The position numbers were made by a program, and so were the translations under genes. From Vulcanimicrobiota bacterium (lineage in GTDB: Bacteria > Vulcanimicrobiota > Vulcanimicrobiia > Vulcanimicrobiales > Vulcanimicrobiaceae): 12,231 nt of DNA. The stretch lies in contig PMUE01000156.1 in NCBI GenBank assembly GCA_003167055.1, positions 1-12,231 on the forward strand, given 5' to 3'. This document shows, one piece after another, positions 6,560 to 12,231 of this stretch (position 1 is its first letter; each line of letters opens with the position of its first letter). The notes beneath the pieces are model-generated. The model worked only from the letters and a program-made list of their open reading frames with translations, was not told the DNA's origin and searched no databases.

Positions 6560-7651
6560 CTAGCGCGGTATGACGTCGTCCCAGCGCACCACCCGATGTC
6601 CCAGCGGCCCCAGCTTAGCCTCGAGCGTGGCTTGAACGGCCGGCCGCACCGCCAAGAGCATCGCGCTTGGCTCCAGACCGCGCGCATCGACGACCGCGAG
6701 TTCGCCGAAGTGGTCGACATCGGGAGCGTCGACCGCGCATGCGGAGACGCGTGACCAGGCGAGCGGGGCATAGGCGCGGAGCAATCCAGCCGCTTCGCCG
6801 GCCCCAAAAGCGATGACGTCCGTATCGCCGATGCGTTCCATCAAAGTGTCGTCGAGCGATCGCCAGGCGGCCAAATAGCTCGCCGTGTCATCAGTAGACG
6901 GCCAGGCATCGTGCTCGGCCGGCGGCGAGCCGCGCGTTCCGACCACGATTTGAAAGTATCCAAGCTCGCGGGGCGCTCGTTCGGCCCTTTCCACCTGCAA
7001 TCCGGCCGCGGCAAAGAGTGCCGCAACGTGCTCGGGGTGCAGCGAATGCAGATGATCGCCGAACAGCACCTCGCTATTCGGCAACGAACCATCCGGGCAG
7101 ACGATCGCGACACGATCTCCGTGCGATGCAAGCGCGCGCAAGAAATCCAGCGGCGCAGCAGTGTGCTCGATGACGTTGACGGCAATTGCAAGCTCGGCTG
7201 TCGCTGCGCCGCTCTCGCGCTCGCGTAAATATCCGGTTGTAACCTCGAGTCCTGCGTGCCTTGCTGCCGCCGCGGCGCCGTCGGCCGGCTCAACCCCTCG
7301 CATTGCTGCGTGTGGCCAATGCTCCGCAAGCGCGAGCAGCAGCGACCCGTTCCCGCTCCCTGCTTCGAAACACGAAGCGGGCGCTCCCAGCATCGACGCG
7401 AGCCATTGCGCGTACCCGCCTTGTCGTCGTACCTCCTCGACACGGCCCGGTTCATGTGCATACAGGTCGTAATTCGTCTCAAACAAATTCGTCATGCCGT
7501 CGGTGTCTCGCCGGCGAATTGCACCGCACGTTCCACAGCGCCACTTGTCGAGCGGCCCCGGAACGACGCGAAGATCGCTCACAATACTGCGATCCGGTTG
7601 AGGATCGATCAAACGTTCAAACGTATTTCCCGAGCAGACGACGCAGATCAC
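6560..7651 (-). CDS. Zinc-ribbon SAM methyltransferase, sugar C-methyltransferase-like architecture
   Basis: Predicted 363-residue protein with three parts. At the N-terminus two Cys pairs (CVVC at 3-6 and CGTC at 39-42) form a likely zinc ribbon. A class I SAM domain follows: FEAGSGNGS at 95-103, VNVIEHT at 158-164, VCPDGS at 184-189. The C-terminal Rossmann-like domain has FGAGEAAGLL at 282-291. This order (Methyltransf_13, Methyltransf_23/11, Methyltransf_14) is that of NDP-hexose C-methyltransferases such as TylC3, but key substrate residues cannot be judged by eye. The frame stays open to GTG 7777. GTG 7651 is chosen because it begins just before the first cysteine pair and avoids overlapping the divergent gene at 7693; GTG 7699 is another option. 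No start has a clear ribosome binding site. It is the first gene of the minus-strand operon with the transaminase, 56 bases upstream of it. Confidence 0.75.
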   Translation of the reverse strand: MICVVCSGNTFERLIDPQPDRSIVSDLRVVPGPLDKWRCGTCGAIRRRDTDGMTNLFETNYDLYAHEPGRVEEVRRQGGYAQWLASMLGAPASCFEAGSGNGSLLLALAEHWPHAAMRGVEPADGAAAAARHAGLEVTTGYLRERESGAATAELAIAVNVIEHTAAPLDFLRALASHGDRVAIVCPDGSLPNSEVLFGDHLHSLHPEHVAALFAAAGLQVERAERAPRELGYFQIVVGTRGSPPAEHDAWPSTDDTASYLAAWRSLDDTLMERIGDTDVIAFGAGEAAGLLRAYAPLAWSRVSACAVDAPDVDHFGELAVVDARGLEPSAMLLAVRPAVQATLEAKLGPLGHRVVRWDDVIPR

Positions 7652-7671
7652 GAAGGGATCGTTCGTGGTGC

Positions 7672-7680
7672 GAGGGGAGG
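7672..7680 (+). promoter_or_regulatory. Purine-rich Shine-Dalgarno region before the beta-propeller gene
   Basis: GAGGGGAGG ends 12 bases before the TTG at 7693. The spacing is slightly long, but the match is strong and nothing similar precedes the alternative GTG at 7714. It lies within the 41-base gap between the assumed divergent starts at 7651 and 7693. Confidence 0.45.
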
Positions 7681-7692
7681 AACGCTCCCCGC

Positions 7693-8631
7693 TTGCCACC
7701 AAACTTTGCGGCCGTGCAATCCCCAGTACAACGTTGGCAGCGTCTGGGCTGCGTCCTCGATCCGACGGATCGTGCACCGTGGATGCGCACGCATGCAGCG
7801 CTACCCGTTGTCACTTCGGTTCGGGACGGTCACGCGCGGGTGCTTGTGGGAGGACGCGACGACGCGGGGCGCGGCCAAACCGGATTTGTCGAGCTTTCGC
7901 TTCGCGACGCGCGCGTCACGGCGGTGATGTCCGAGCCGGTCGTGCGATTCGGAGAGCTTGGGACGTTTGACGATCGCGGTGCGCTGCCGTCGTGCGTTCT
8001 CGAGATCGGTAGCCGCTCGCTGATCTATTACACCGGCGTGATGTTGGGTCAGACCGTTCCATTCTATTATGCCGTCGGCGTCGCGGCGAGCGACGACGGC
8101 GAACGTTTCGAGAAGATCTCGCAGGCGCCGATCCTCGATCGAAATGCGGTGGACCCCTACCTCGTCGCGAGTCCGTGCGTTCTCCACGACGAAGGCCGGT
8201 ATCGCATGTGGTACATGTCGGGCACGCGCTGGACAATGGAAAGCGACGGGCCGAAGCACTACTATCACATCCGCTATGCCGAATCATCGGACGGAGTGAG
8301 CTGGAATCGCGACGGCCGCGTGTGCATCGACTTCAAACCCGGCGAATACGCGATCGCGCGACCAAGCGTCGTGCGCGATCCGGATCGCTATCGCATGTGG
8401 TTCCCGTATCGTGGCGACCGCTACAAGATCGGCTATGCCGAATCGATCGATGGGCTGGTGTGGCAGCGCATGGACGAACTGGTGACGTTTGCGCCCACCA
8501 AACCCGCGGCGTGGGAAAGTGACATGCAGTGTTATCCGTGGATTTTCGATGCCGACGGTGAGCGTTACATGGCGTACAACGGTAACGCGTACGGGTTAAC
8601 GGGATTTGGTCTCGCTCGTCTCGAGCGCTAG
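7693..8631 (+). CDS. Five-bladed beta-propeller glycosidase/glycoside phosphorylase-like protein
   Basis: Predicted 312-residue protein resembling the GH43/GH32/GH130 (DUF377) five-bladed propeller group, common as an unassigned component of glycan loci. The opening WQRLGCVLDPTDRAPWM at 15-31 fits the group. Two blades are visibly repeated: SPCVLHDEGRYRMWYMSG...IRYAESSDGVSWNRDG (about 160-208) and RPSVVRDPDRYRMWFPYRG...IGYAESIDGLVWQRMD (about 223-261). Other blade edges are SCVLEIGSRSLIYYTG and ESDMQCYPWIFDADGERYMAYNG. Candidate acidic residues are D93/D94, D154 and E275/D277, but I cannot assign a catalytic set, so a non-catalytic or sugar-modifying role remains possible. There is no signal peptide, which suggests a cytosolic location. 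The frame is open back to 7261, but the extra residues are arginine/proline-rich shadow sequence. TTG 7693 or GTG 7714 are realistic starts. It is the only plus-strand gene between two minus operons. Confidence 0.7.
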   Translation: MPPNFAAVQSPVQRWQRLGCVLDPTDRAPWMRTHAALPVVTSVRDGHARVLVGGRDDAGRGQTGFVELSLRDARVTAVMSEPVVRFGELGTFDDRGALPSCVLEIGSRSLIYYTGVMLGQTVPFYYAVGVAASDDGERFEKISQAPILDRNAVDPYLVASPCVLHDEGRYRMWYMSGTRWTMESDGPKHYYHIRYAESSDGVSWNRDGRVCIDFKPGEYAIARPSVVRDPDRYRMWFPYRGDRYKIGYAESIDGLVWQRMDELVTFAPTKPAAWESDMQCYPWIFDADGERYMAYNGNAYGLTGFGLARLER

Positions 8632-8637
8632 TGTGCG

Positions 8638-9456
8638 CTAGCCCTGACCGCGGCGATAGAGGCGCTCGGCCTCCGGACGATAGTACTCGTCGAGCGAGGT
8701 GACCACCCGAGTGTACCAACCCAGTAGCTGCTGCGAACGCTCGGGAAGCTCGAGAATCTTGGCGGAGCCGATCGCTCGAACGTAGTCGATCTGCTGCTTG
8801 AAAAACGACCGTGTGACCTGAATGTTCATCGCAAGGCGGTCGCCGCCCGAGGTGTTTTGTCCCGCGGCGTGCCAGAGCGTCGAATCGAAAAGCAGCAGTG
8901 AGCCGGCATCGGCTACGACCGGAATCGCTCGCGCACGCATGTAATCGTCCGGCGGCGCCACATCCTGTTGATGGCTGCCGGGAACGACCAGCGTGGCACC
9001 GTTGTGTTTTGTGAACGGGTCGATCGCGACAAAGAGATTTATCGAGGCGAGATAGCCGTTCATGTAGCGCGGAAAGTCGCGGTGGAACGACTGCTGAAAC
9101 ACGGTTTCGGCGTTTTTATCGGGTGCGGCGGACGGAAGAATGAAACCGTTCATGAGATGCAGGATCGCGGTATTCCCAACGGTCGCGTCGATGAGCTCCA
9201 GCACCGGCGGCAATCGCAAGTACTCGAAGAAGACGTCGCTGAAAAGAAACGGGATGCGCACGACGCCGAGTTCGCCCGCGCGTGCGAGTCGTTCCGCGCC
9301 GACCGCCGCCTTGACGTCGTCGTGCGCCGAATAAAGGGCCGGACGCGTGGATTCGATCAAGCGCCGATCGAAGAAATTTGCGATAACGGCGTAGCCTTCG
9401 AGCCGCAGGTCGTCGAGAGCAAGGGCGAGCCAGCGCGGATCGGTCGCGTCGATCAT
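8638..9456 (-). CDS. Phytanoyl-CoA dioxygenase (PhyH) family protein
   Basis: Predicted 272-residue Fe(II)/2-oxoglutarate-dependent oxygenase. The iron facial triad is visible: H125 and D127 in SFHRDFPRYM, and the distal H196 in STLWHAAGQNTSGGDR, with R207 as the likely 2-oxoglutarate carboxylate anchor. The surrounding jelly-roll strands (ASINLFVAID, GATLVVPGSHQQ, AGSLLLFDSTLWH) are typical of PhyH proteins, and the N-terminal LRLEGYAVIANFFD is the usual opening. The substrate is unknown; PhyH members in sugar or natural-product clusters hydroxylate small molecules or modify sugars. The frame continues upstream to 9645 inside rmlA, but ATG 9456 overlaps the rmlA stop as ATGA, which supports both this start and translational coupling. 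The stop lies 6 bases from that of the convergent propeller gene. Confidence 0.85.
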   Translation of the reverse strand: MIDATDPRWLALALDDLRLEGYAVIANFFDRRLIESTRPALYSAHDDVKAAVGAERLARAGELGVVRIPFLFSDVFFEYLRLPPVLELIDATVGNTAILHLMNGFILPSAAPDKNAETVFQQSFHRDFPRYMNGYLASINLFVAIDPFTKHNGATLVVPGSHQQDVAPPDDYMRARAIPVVADAGSLLLFDSTLWHAAGQNTSGGDRLAMNIQVTRSFFKQQIDYVRAIGSAKILELPERSQQLLGWYTRVVTSLDEYYRPEAERLYRRGQG

Positions 9457-10190
9457 CGGGGTAATGCGTCCGCGCCCCGAGTGCCGGCAATCAGCTGCGC
9501 GGCGCGATACAGCGATTCGAACTGACCTGCATCGGTCCACCAGCCGTCGAGGATGTCGTAGTGCAGGTCGCCTTCCTTGATATACGCATTGTTGACGTCG
9601 GTGATCTCGAGCTCGCCGCGTGCCGAGGGTTTGAGGCGCTTGCAAAAGTCAAAGACGCGACGATCGTACATGTAGATACCGGTGACGGCATACCGGCTGG
9701 CCGGCTTCTCGGGCTTCTCCTCGATGCGCACGATGCGGTCGCCGTCGAGCTGCGGACAACCGAAGCGTTCGGGGTCGTCGACTTCCTTCAATAGAATGCG
9801 CGCGCCGGAATCCTGCTCCTCGAACTTTCGCACGTACGGCGAGATGTCGTCCTGAATGATGTTGTCGCCGAGAATCACGGCGATGCGCTGGCCTTCGGCG
9901 AAGTGCTCGCAGAGTTTGAGCGCGTCGGCGATGCCGCCCTCTCCCTCCTGATAGGTGTAGTAGATATCCTTGAGGCCGAACTCGCGGCCGTTGCCGAGCA
10001 GACGTAGAAAGTCGCCGGCAGAATTGCCGCCGGTGACGATCATGATGTCTTTGATGCCGGCCTTGCACAGCGTCTCGATCGGATAGTAAATCATCGGCTT
10101 GTCGTAGATCGGCAGCAGATGTTTGTTCGTGACTTTGGTCAGCGGCCGCAGCCGCGTGCCCAAACCGCCCGCGAGAATTACGCCTTTCAT
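9453..10190 (-). CDS. rmlA: Glucose-1-phosphate thymidylyltransferase, short form
   Basis: Predicted 245-residue nucleotidyltransferase making dTDP-glucose from dTTP and glucose-1-phosphate (RmlA, also RfbA). Seen: the nucleotide-binding GGLGTRLRPLTKVTNKHLLP at residues 8-27, YDKPMIYYPIE at 29-39, the GDN metal site at 108-110, IEEKPEKP at 156-163, GELEITDVNNAYI at 192-204 and WWTDAGQFESL at 217-227. Classical RmlA is about 290 residues. This protein ends soon after the catalytic domain, so it lacks the C-terminal helical extension associated with the allosteric dTDP-rhamnose site and belongs to the short nucleotidyltransferase branch. GGAG lies 9 bases before the ATG, in the 22-base gap after rmlB. 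The stop overlaps the PhyH-family start by 4 bases. Its product feeds RmlB. Confidence 0.92.
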   Translation of the reverse strand: MKGVILAGGLGTRLRPLTKVTNKHLLPIYDKPMIYYPIETLCKAGIKDIMIVTGGNSAGDFLRLLGNGREFGLKDIYYTYQEGEGGIADALKLCEHFAEGQRIAVILGDNIIQDDISPYVRKFEEQDSGARILLKEVDDPERFGCPQLDGDRIVRIEEKPEKPASRYAVTGIYMYDRRVFDFCKRLKPSARGELEITDVNNAYIKEGDLHYDILDGWWTDAGQFESLYRAAQLIAGTRGADALPR

Positions 10191-10202
10191 TTACAGGCGC
10201 TC

Positions 10203-10206
10203 CGCC
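10203..10206 (-). promoter_or_regulatory. Ribosome binding site of rmlA
   Basis: On the minus strand, GCGGAGCGCC gives a GGAG core shortly upstream of the ATG at 10190, with about a dozen bases between the core and the start codon. It supports independent re-initiation after the rmlB stop. Confidence 0.45.
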
Positions 10207-10212
10207 CGAGTC

Positions 10213-11229
10213 TTATCTATGCGCATATTGTCTCTTGTAATAGTCCAGAAATTCGCCGGACTTGAGCGGGCGCCACCAATCCTCGTTGGCTTGATACCAG
10301 GCGATGGTTGAGTGCAGGCCGTCTTCGAACGCCACGCGCGGCGACCAGCCGATACCATGGGCCTTCGTCGAATCGACCGCGTAGCGGCGGTCGTGACCTT
10401 CACGGTCGGCGACGTGGCGCACGTGCGTCTTCATCGCGCGTCCGCAACCGGAAACCAAACGTTCGGTAATGCTCAGGTTGGTGTGCGGATTTCCGCCGCC
10501 CAGATTGTACACGTTACCGACGTCGCCGTGTTCGAGCACGTGCATGATGCCGCGCGCATGGTCCTCGACGTGGAGCCAGTCGCGAATCTGCAGCCCGTCG
10601 CCATAGACGGGAACGGTCTGATCGTCGATGAGGTTGGTGATGAAGAGTGGGATCAGCTTTTCGGGATATTGATACGGACCATAGGTGTTGCTGCCGCGCG
10701 TGATCATCACCGGCACATTGAATGTCGTGTGATAGGCGAGGACTTGCAGATCGCCGCCGGCTTTTGAAGCCGAATACGGACTGCGCGGGCACAGCGCATC
10801 GGACTCCGCCGATTCACCCGCGGCCACGTCCCCGTACACTTCGTCGGTCGACACTTGCAGGTAGCGCGGAATGTTGCGTTCGCGTACCGCCTCCAACAGC
10901 ACGTGCGTGCCGAGAATATCGGTGCGCAGAAACTGCTCGGGATCGAGGATCGAGCGATCGACGTGCGTTTCCGCCGCAAAGTTGACGATCGCGTCGACGC
11001 CGGACCCAATCGCGTCGCGAACGGCGTCCGGATCGCAAATGTCGCCGTGCGCGAACTGATAGCGTCCGTTTACCTCGACGTCGCGCAGGTTGGCCGGATT
11101 GCCCGCATAGGTCATCGCATCGAGGTTGACGATCTCGAGGGTGGGATATTCGCGTAATGCAAGACGGACGAAGTTCGATCCGATGAACCCCAAACCGCCG
11201 GTTACCAGCCATCGCATCGGCGCCGTCAT
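10213..11229 (-). CDS. rmlB: dTDP-glucose 4,6-dehydratase
   Basis: Predicted 338-residue NAD-dependent short-chain dehydrogenase/reductase (RmlB, RfbB) converting dTDP-glucose to dTDP-4-keto-6-deoxy-D-glucose. Seen: the NAD-binding GGLGFIGSNFVR at residues 11-22, NLDAMTYAGNPANL at 35-48 and FAAETHVDRSI at 84-94. The active-site STDEVYGDV at 127-135 supplies T128, D129 and E130. YSASKAG at 152-158 has the catalytic Tyr152 and Lys156. TRGSNTYGPYQYPEKLIPLFI at about 177-197, YGDGLQIRDWLHVEDHARGI at 209-228 and the C-terminal REGHDRRYAVD follow. Length and motif order match functional RmlB. The ATG overlaps the upstream methyltransferase stop as ATGA; the fifth codon is a second in-frame ATG (11217) that would give MRWLVTGG. 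Together with RmlA it supplies the keto-sugar for the RffA-type transaminase. No rmlC or rmlD is present in the window. Confidence 0.95.
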   Translation of the reverse strand: MTAPMRWLVTGGLGFIGSNFVRLALREYPTLEIVNLDAMTYAGNPANLRDVEVNGRYQFAHGDICDPDAVRDAIGSGVDAIVNFAAETHVDRSILDPEQFLRTDILGTHVLLEAVRERNIPRYLQVSTDEVYGDVAAGESAESDALCPRSPYSASKAGGDLQVLAYHTTFNVPVMITRGSNTYGPYQYPEKLIPLFITNLIDDQTVPVYGDGLQIRDWLHVEDHARGIMHVLEHGDVGNVYNLGGGNPHTNLSITERLVSGCGRAMKTHVRHVADREGHDRRYAVDSTKAHGIGWSPRVAFEDGLHSTIAWYQANEDWWRPLKSGEFLDYYKRQYAHR

Positions 11230-11906
11230 ACCTTCTGTATGAGCATATACACGCTACCTTGATCCTCCACGTCGGGGTTTCCCGCGAGGTGGTTGAACTC
11301 GGCGTCGAGGATGCGGTAGCCCTCGGACTGGACCATGTTGACGAATGACTGCGGACTATACCGGCAGCCGAAGGTCAAGCCCGGTGCAGGCGAGACGAAG
11401 TAGTCAGGGTCGTTATTTGCGCCGGTGACAACGGTCTGCACGATCAGATAGCGGCGCGCGAGATTGTACGACTTGCGCAACACCTCGATCGGGTTTTCGA
11501 CGTGGTAGAGGCCGCCGATGTTGGCGACGACGTCGTAGGCGTTGTGTTCGTTGATCGTCTGCACGTCTCGCTGCTCGAACTGGACGCGCAAGTTGAGCCG
11601 TTGCGCGATATCGAGCATCCGATCGCTCCAGCCGTCGCGGTTGTTGTCGATCCCGACCGCGGGACTCGCACCGATGAAATTGGCGAGCATCGTGTAATAG
11701 CCGTCGGCGCAGAACAACTCGCAAAACGACGGTGCATCGAAGTACTGTTCGCGCGTCTTACCGATCGCGAGCGAAATGTACCCCAGGAGGATCGCCTCTT
11801 TGCAGATCTGGTTGATCCTGAATTGCTCCAGCTGCTTGTTCGCCGCGCCGAAGAGCCGGTAGGAGTGGTAGAGCGGGCCGAGATCGTCGAGAACGTGAGG
11901 ATCCAT
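11226..11906 (-). CDS. SAM-dependent methyltransferase, DUF1698/CmoB-like
   Basis: Predicted 226-residue class I methyltransferase. The SAM-binding segment is CELFCADGYYTMLANFIG at 62-79, where the usual D/E-x-G-x-G-x-G is replaced by an E-x-F-C-A-D-G form. It is followed by the acidic GIDNNRD at 85-91, FEQRDVQTI at 110-118 and DVVANIGGLYHVENPIEVLR at 125-144. That last block is close to the LGVLYHxxDP block of the tRNA mo5U34-methyltransferase-like (DUF1698, Methyltransf_9) family. Unlike CmoB it is short and sits in a sugar operon, so a glycan or lipid substrate is more likely than tRNA. It is the first gene of the operon with rmlB, rmlA and the PhyH-family gene, and its stop overlaps the rmlB start by 4 bases. 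ATG 11906 has no evident Shine-Dalgarno site. Motif degeneracy leaves some doubt about activity. Confidence 0.8.
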   Translation of the reverse strand: MDPHVLDDLGPLYHSYRLFGAANKQLEQFRINQICKEAILLGYISLAIGKTREQYFDAPSFCELFCADGYYTMLANFIGASPAVGIDNNRDGWSDRMLDIAQRLNLRVQFEQRDVQTINEHNAYDVVANIGGLYHVENPIEVLRKSYNLARRYLIVQTVVTGANNDPDYFVSPAPGLTFGCRYSPQSFVNMVQSEGYRILDAEFNHLAGNPDVEDQGSVYMLIQKV

Positions 11907-11923
11907 CCGAGAGATTTTCGGCC

Positions 11924-11954
11924 CGGGCGGCGCCCCGGTTGAGGACGCCGCCCG
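11924..11954 (-). terminator. GC-rich hairpin after the depolymerase gene
   Basis: CGGGCGGCG (11924-11932) and CGCCGCCCG (11946-11954) are perfect 9-bp inverted arms. Two GU and two GC pairs can extend the stem inward to a five-base loop. It begins 6 bases after the depolymerase stop and lies 17 bases before the next ATG on the minus strand. No U-tract follows, so it may be a weak or Rho-assisted terminator, or a stem that limits read-through or translation into the methyltransferase-rmlB-rmlA operon. Confidence 0.45.
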
Positions 11955-11960
11955 CGCCGG

Positions 11961-12231
11961 CTAGATTTGCTGGATCATCTTCCAGATGGCCTCGACCTGC
12001 GGGCCTTCATTGGATGCGTACGCGGTACCGGTGTAATCCCACCAATCCCAGCAGCCAAGGGAGTTCCCCGTCGAGGGTATGGCCTGCGGGTAGAGGACGA
12101 TGATGCTATTGGTGTCGGCCCATTCGTTGAGACCGGATTTGGTCACGAAGGTCGTGCCGATGTAGTATTCGCCCTGCTCGCAGCCGTGCAGCGCGACGAC
12201 GAGTTTGCACGCCGAGCCGCTCGCGCAGTTC
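11961..12231 (-). CDS. Poly(3-hydroxybutyrate) depolymerase-like esterase, C-terminal fragment (partial)
   Basis: The frame is open to the right edge (first full codon at 12230), giving the last 90 residues of an alpha/beta-hydrolase. The fragment has CKLVVALHGCEQGE, then FVTKSGLNEWADTNSIIVLYPQA, GCWDWWDYTG and EGPQVEAIWKMIQ, ending in QQI. ALHGC-x-Q, NxIxVLYPQ and GCWDWWGY are hallmarks of PHB depolymerases. In type-2 catalytic domains the oxyanion-hole LHG lies C-terminal to the Ser-Asp-His triad, which fits its position here just before the protein's end. The catalytic serine, aspartate and histidine would therefore lie outside the window. Many relatives are secreted, but the N-terminus is not visible. 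The GTG at 12146 is internal. A related esterase specificity cannot be excluded. Confidence 0.75.
   Translation of the reverse strand, partial: NCASGSACKLVVALHGCEQGEYYIGTTFVTKSGLNEWADTNSIIVLYPQAIPSTGNSLGCWDWWDYTGTAYASNEGPQVEAIWKMIQQI

Noticed and set aside
7261..7692. Upstream extension of the beta-propeller frame, open back to 7261
   Set aside because: The added residues are arginine/proline/serine-rich, unlike the propeller, and lie antisense to the conserved SAM domain of the methyltransferase. The propeller homology begins only after about 7720.
9457..9645. N-terminal extension of the PhyH-family gene into rmlA
   Set aside because: The extra residues are out-of-frame rmlA coding sequence with no homology. 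ATG 9456 forms a standard ATGA junction with the rmlA stop.
1..12231. CRISPR arrays, tRNA/rRNA genes, insertion sequences, attachment sites
   Set aside because: I saw no regularly spaced repeats, RNA-gene folds, transposase or integrase motifs, or terminal inverted repeats on either strand.

Overview
The window is a densely packed, GC-rich (roughly 60% by eye) bacterial chromosome segment. It carries a surface-glycan biosynthesis and modification locus of the O-antigen, capsule or exopolysaccharide type. I see no rRNA, tRNA, IS element, integrase or CRISPR array. The content (dTDP-deoxysugar genes, a WbqC-family protein, a C-terminal poly(3-hydroxybutyrate) depolymerase fragment) suits a diderm, environmental, PHB-exposed bacterium. 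I cannot assign a phylum: a proteobacterium or an uncultured lineage such as Eremiobacterota are both open. GTG and TTG starts are frequent and Shine-Dalgarno signals are often weak.

Layout. (1) 1-1422, plus strand: the C-terminal half of a TauE/SafE-type permease, then a PAPS-dependent sulfotransferase. (2) 1430-2278, minus strand: a SAM methyltransferase, convergent with the sulfotransferase. (3) 2361-3974, plus strand: a large GT-B-type glycosyltransferase with a GT41-like C-terminal signature, divergent from the methyltransferase. (4) 3971-7651, minus-strand operon, in transcription order: zinc-ribbon methyltransferase, RffA/WecE aminotransferase, PglD/NeuD-type acetyltransferase, WbqC-family protein. 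(5) 7693-8631, plus strand: a lone beta-propeller glycosidase/phosphorylase-like gene set between the two minus-strand operons. (6) 8638-11906, minus-strand operon with ATGA overlaps: DUF1698-like methyltransferase, rmlB, rmlA, phytanoyl-CoA dioxygenase-family protein. (7) 11961-12231, minus strand: the C-terminal end of a PHB depolymerase, separated from the operon by a strong GC hairpin.

How the genes fit together. RmlA and RmlB make dTDP-4-keto-6-deoxy-D-glucose. The RffA-type transaminase would convert it to a dTDP-4-amino-4,6-dideoxyhexose (Fuc4N expected). The PglD-type enzyme could N-acetylate it. Three methyltransferases, a 2-oxoglutarate dioxygenase-like protein, a sulfotransferase, a WbqC protein and a glycosyltransferase then supply assembly and decoration. 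The enzyme families are read from motifs; the final glycan is inference. No polymerase, flippase or initiating glycosyl-phosphotransferase is present, so the locus probably extends beyond the window or is supplemented elsewhere.
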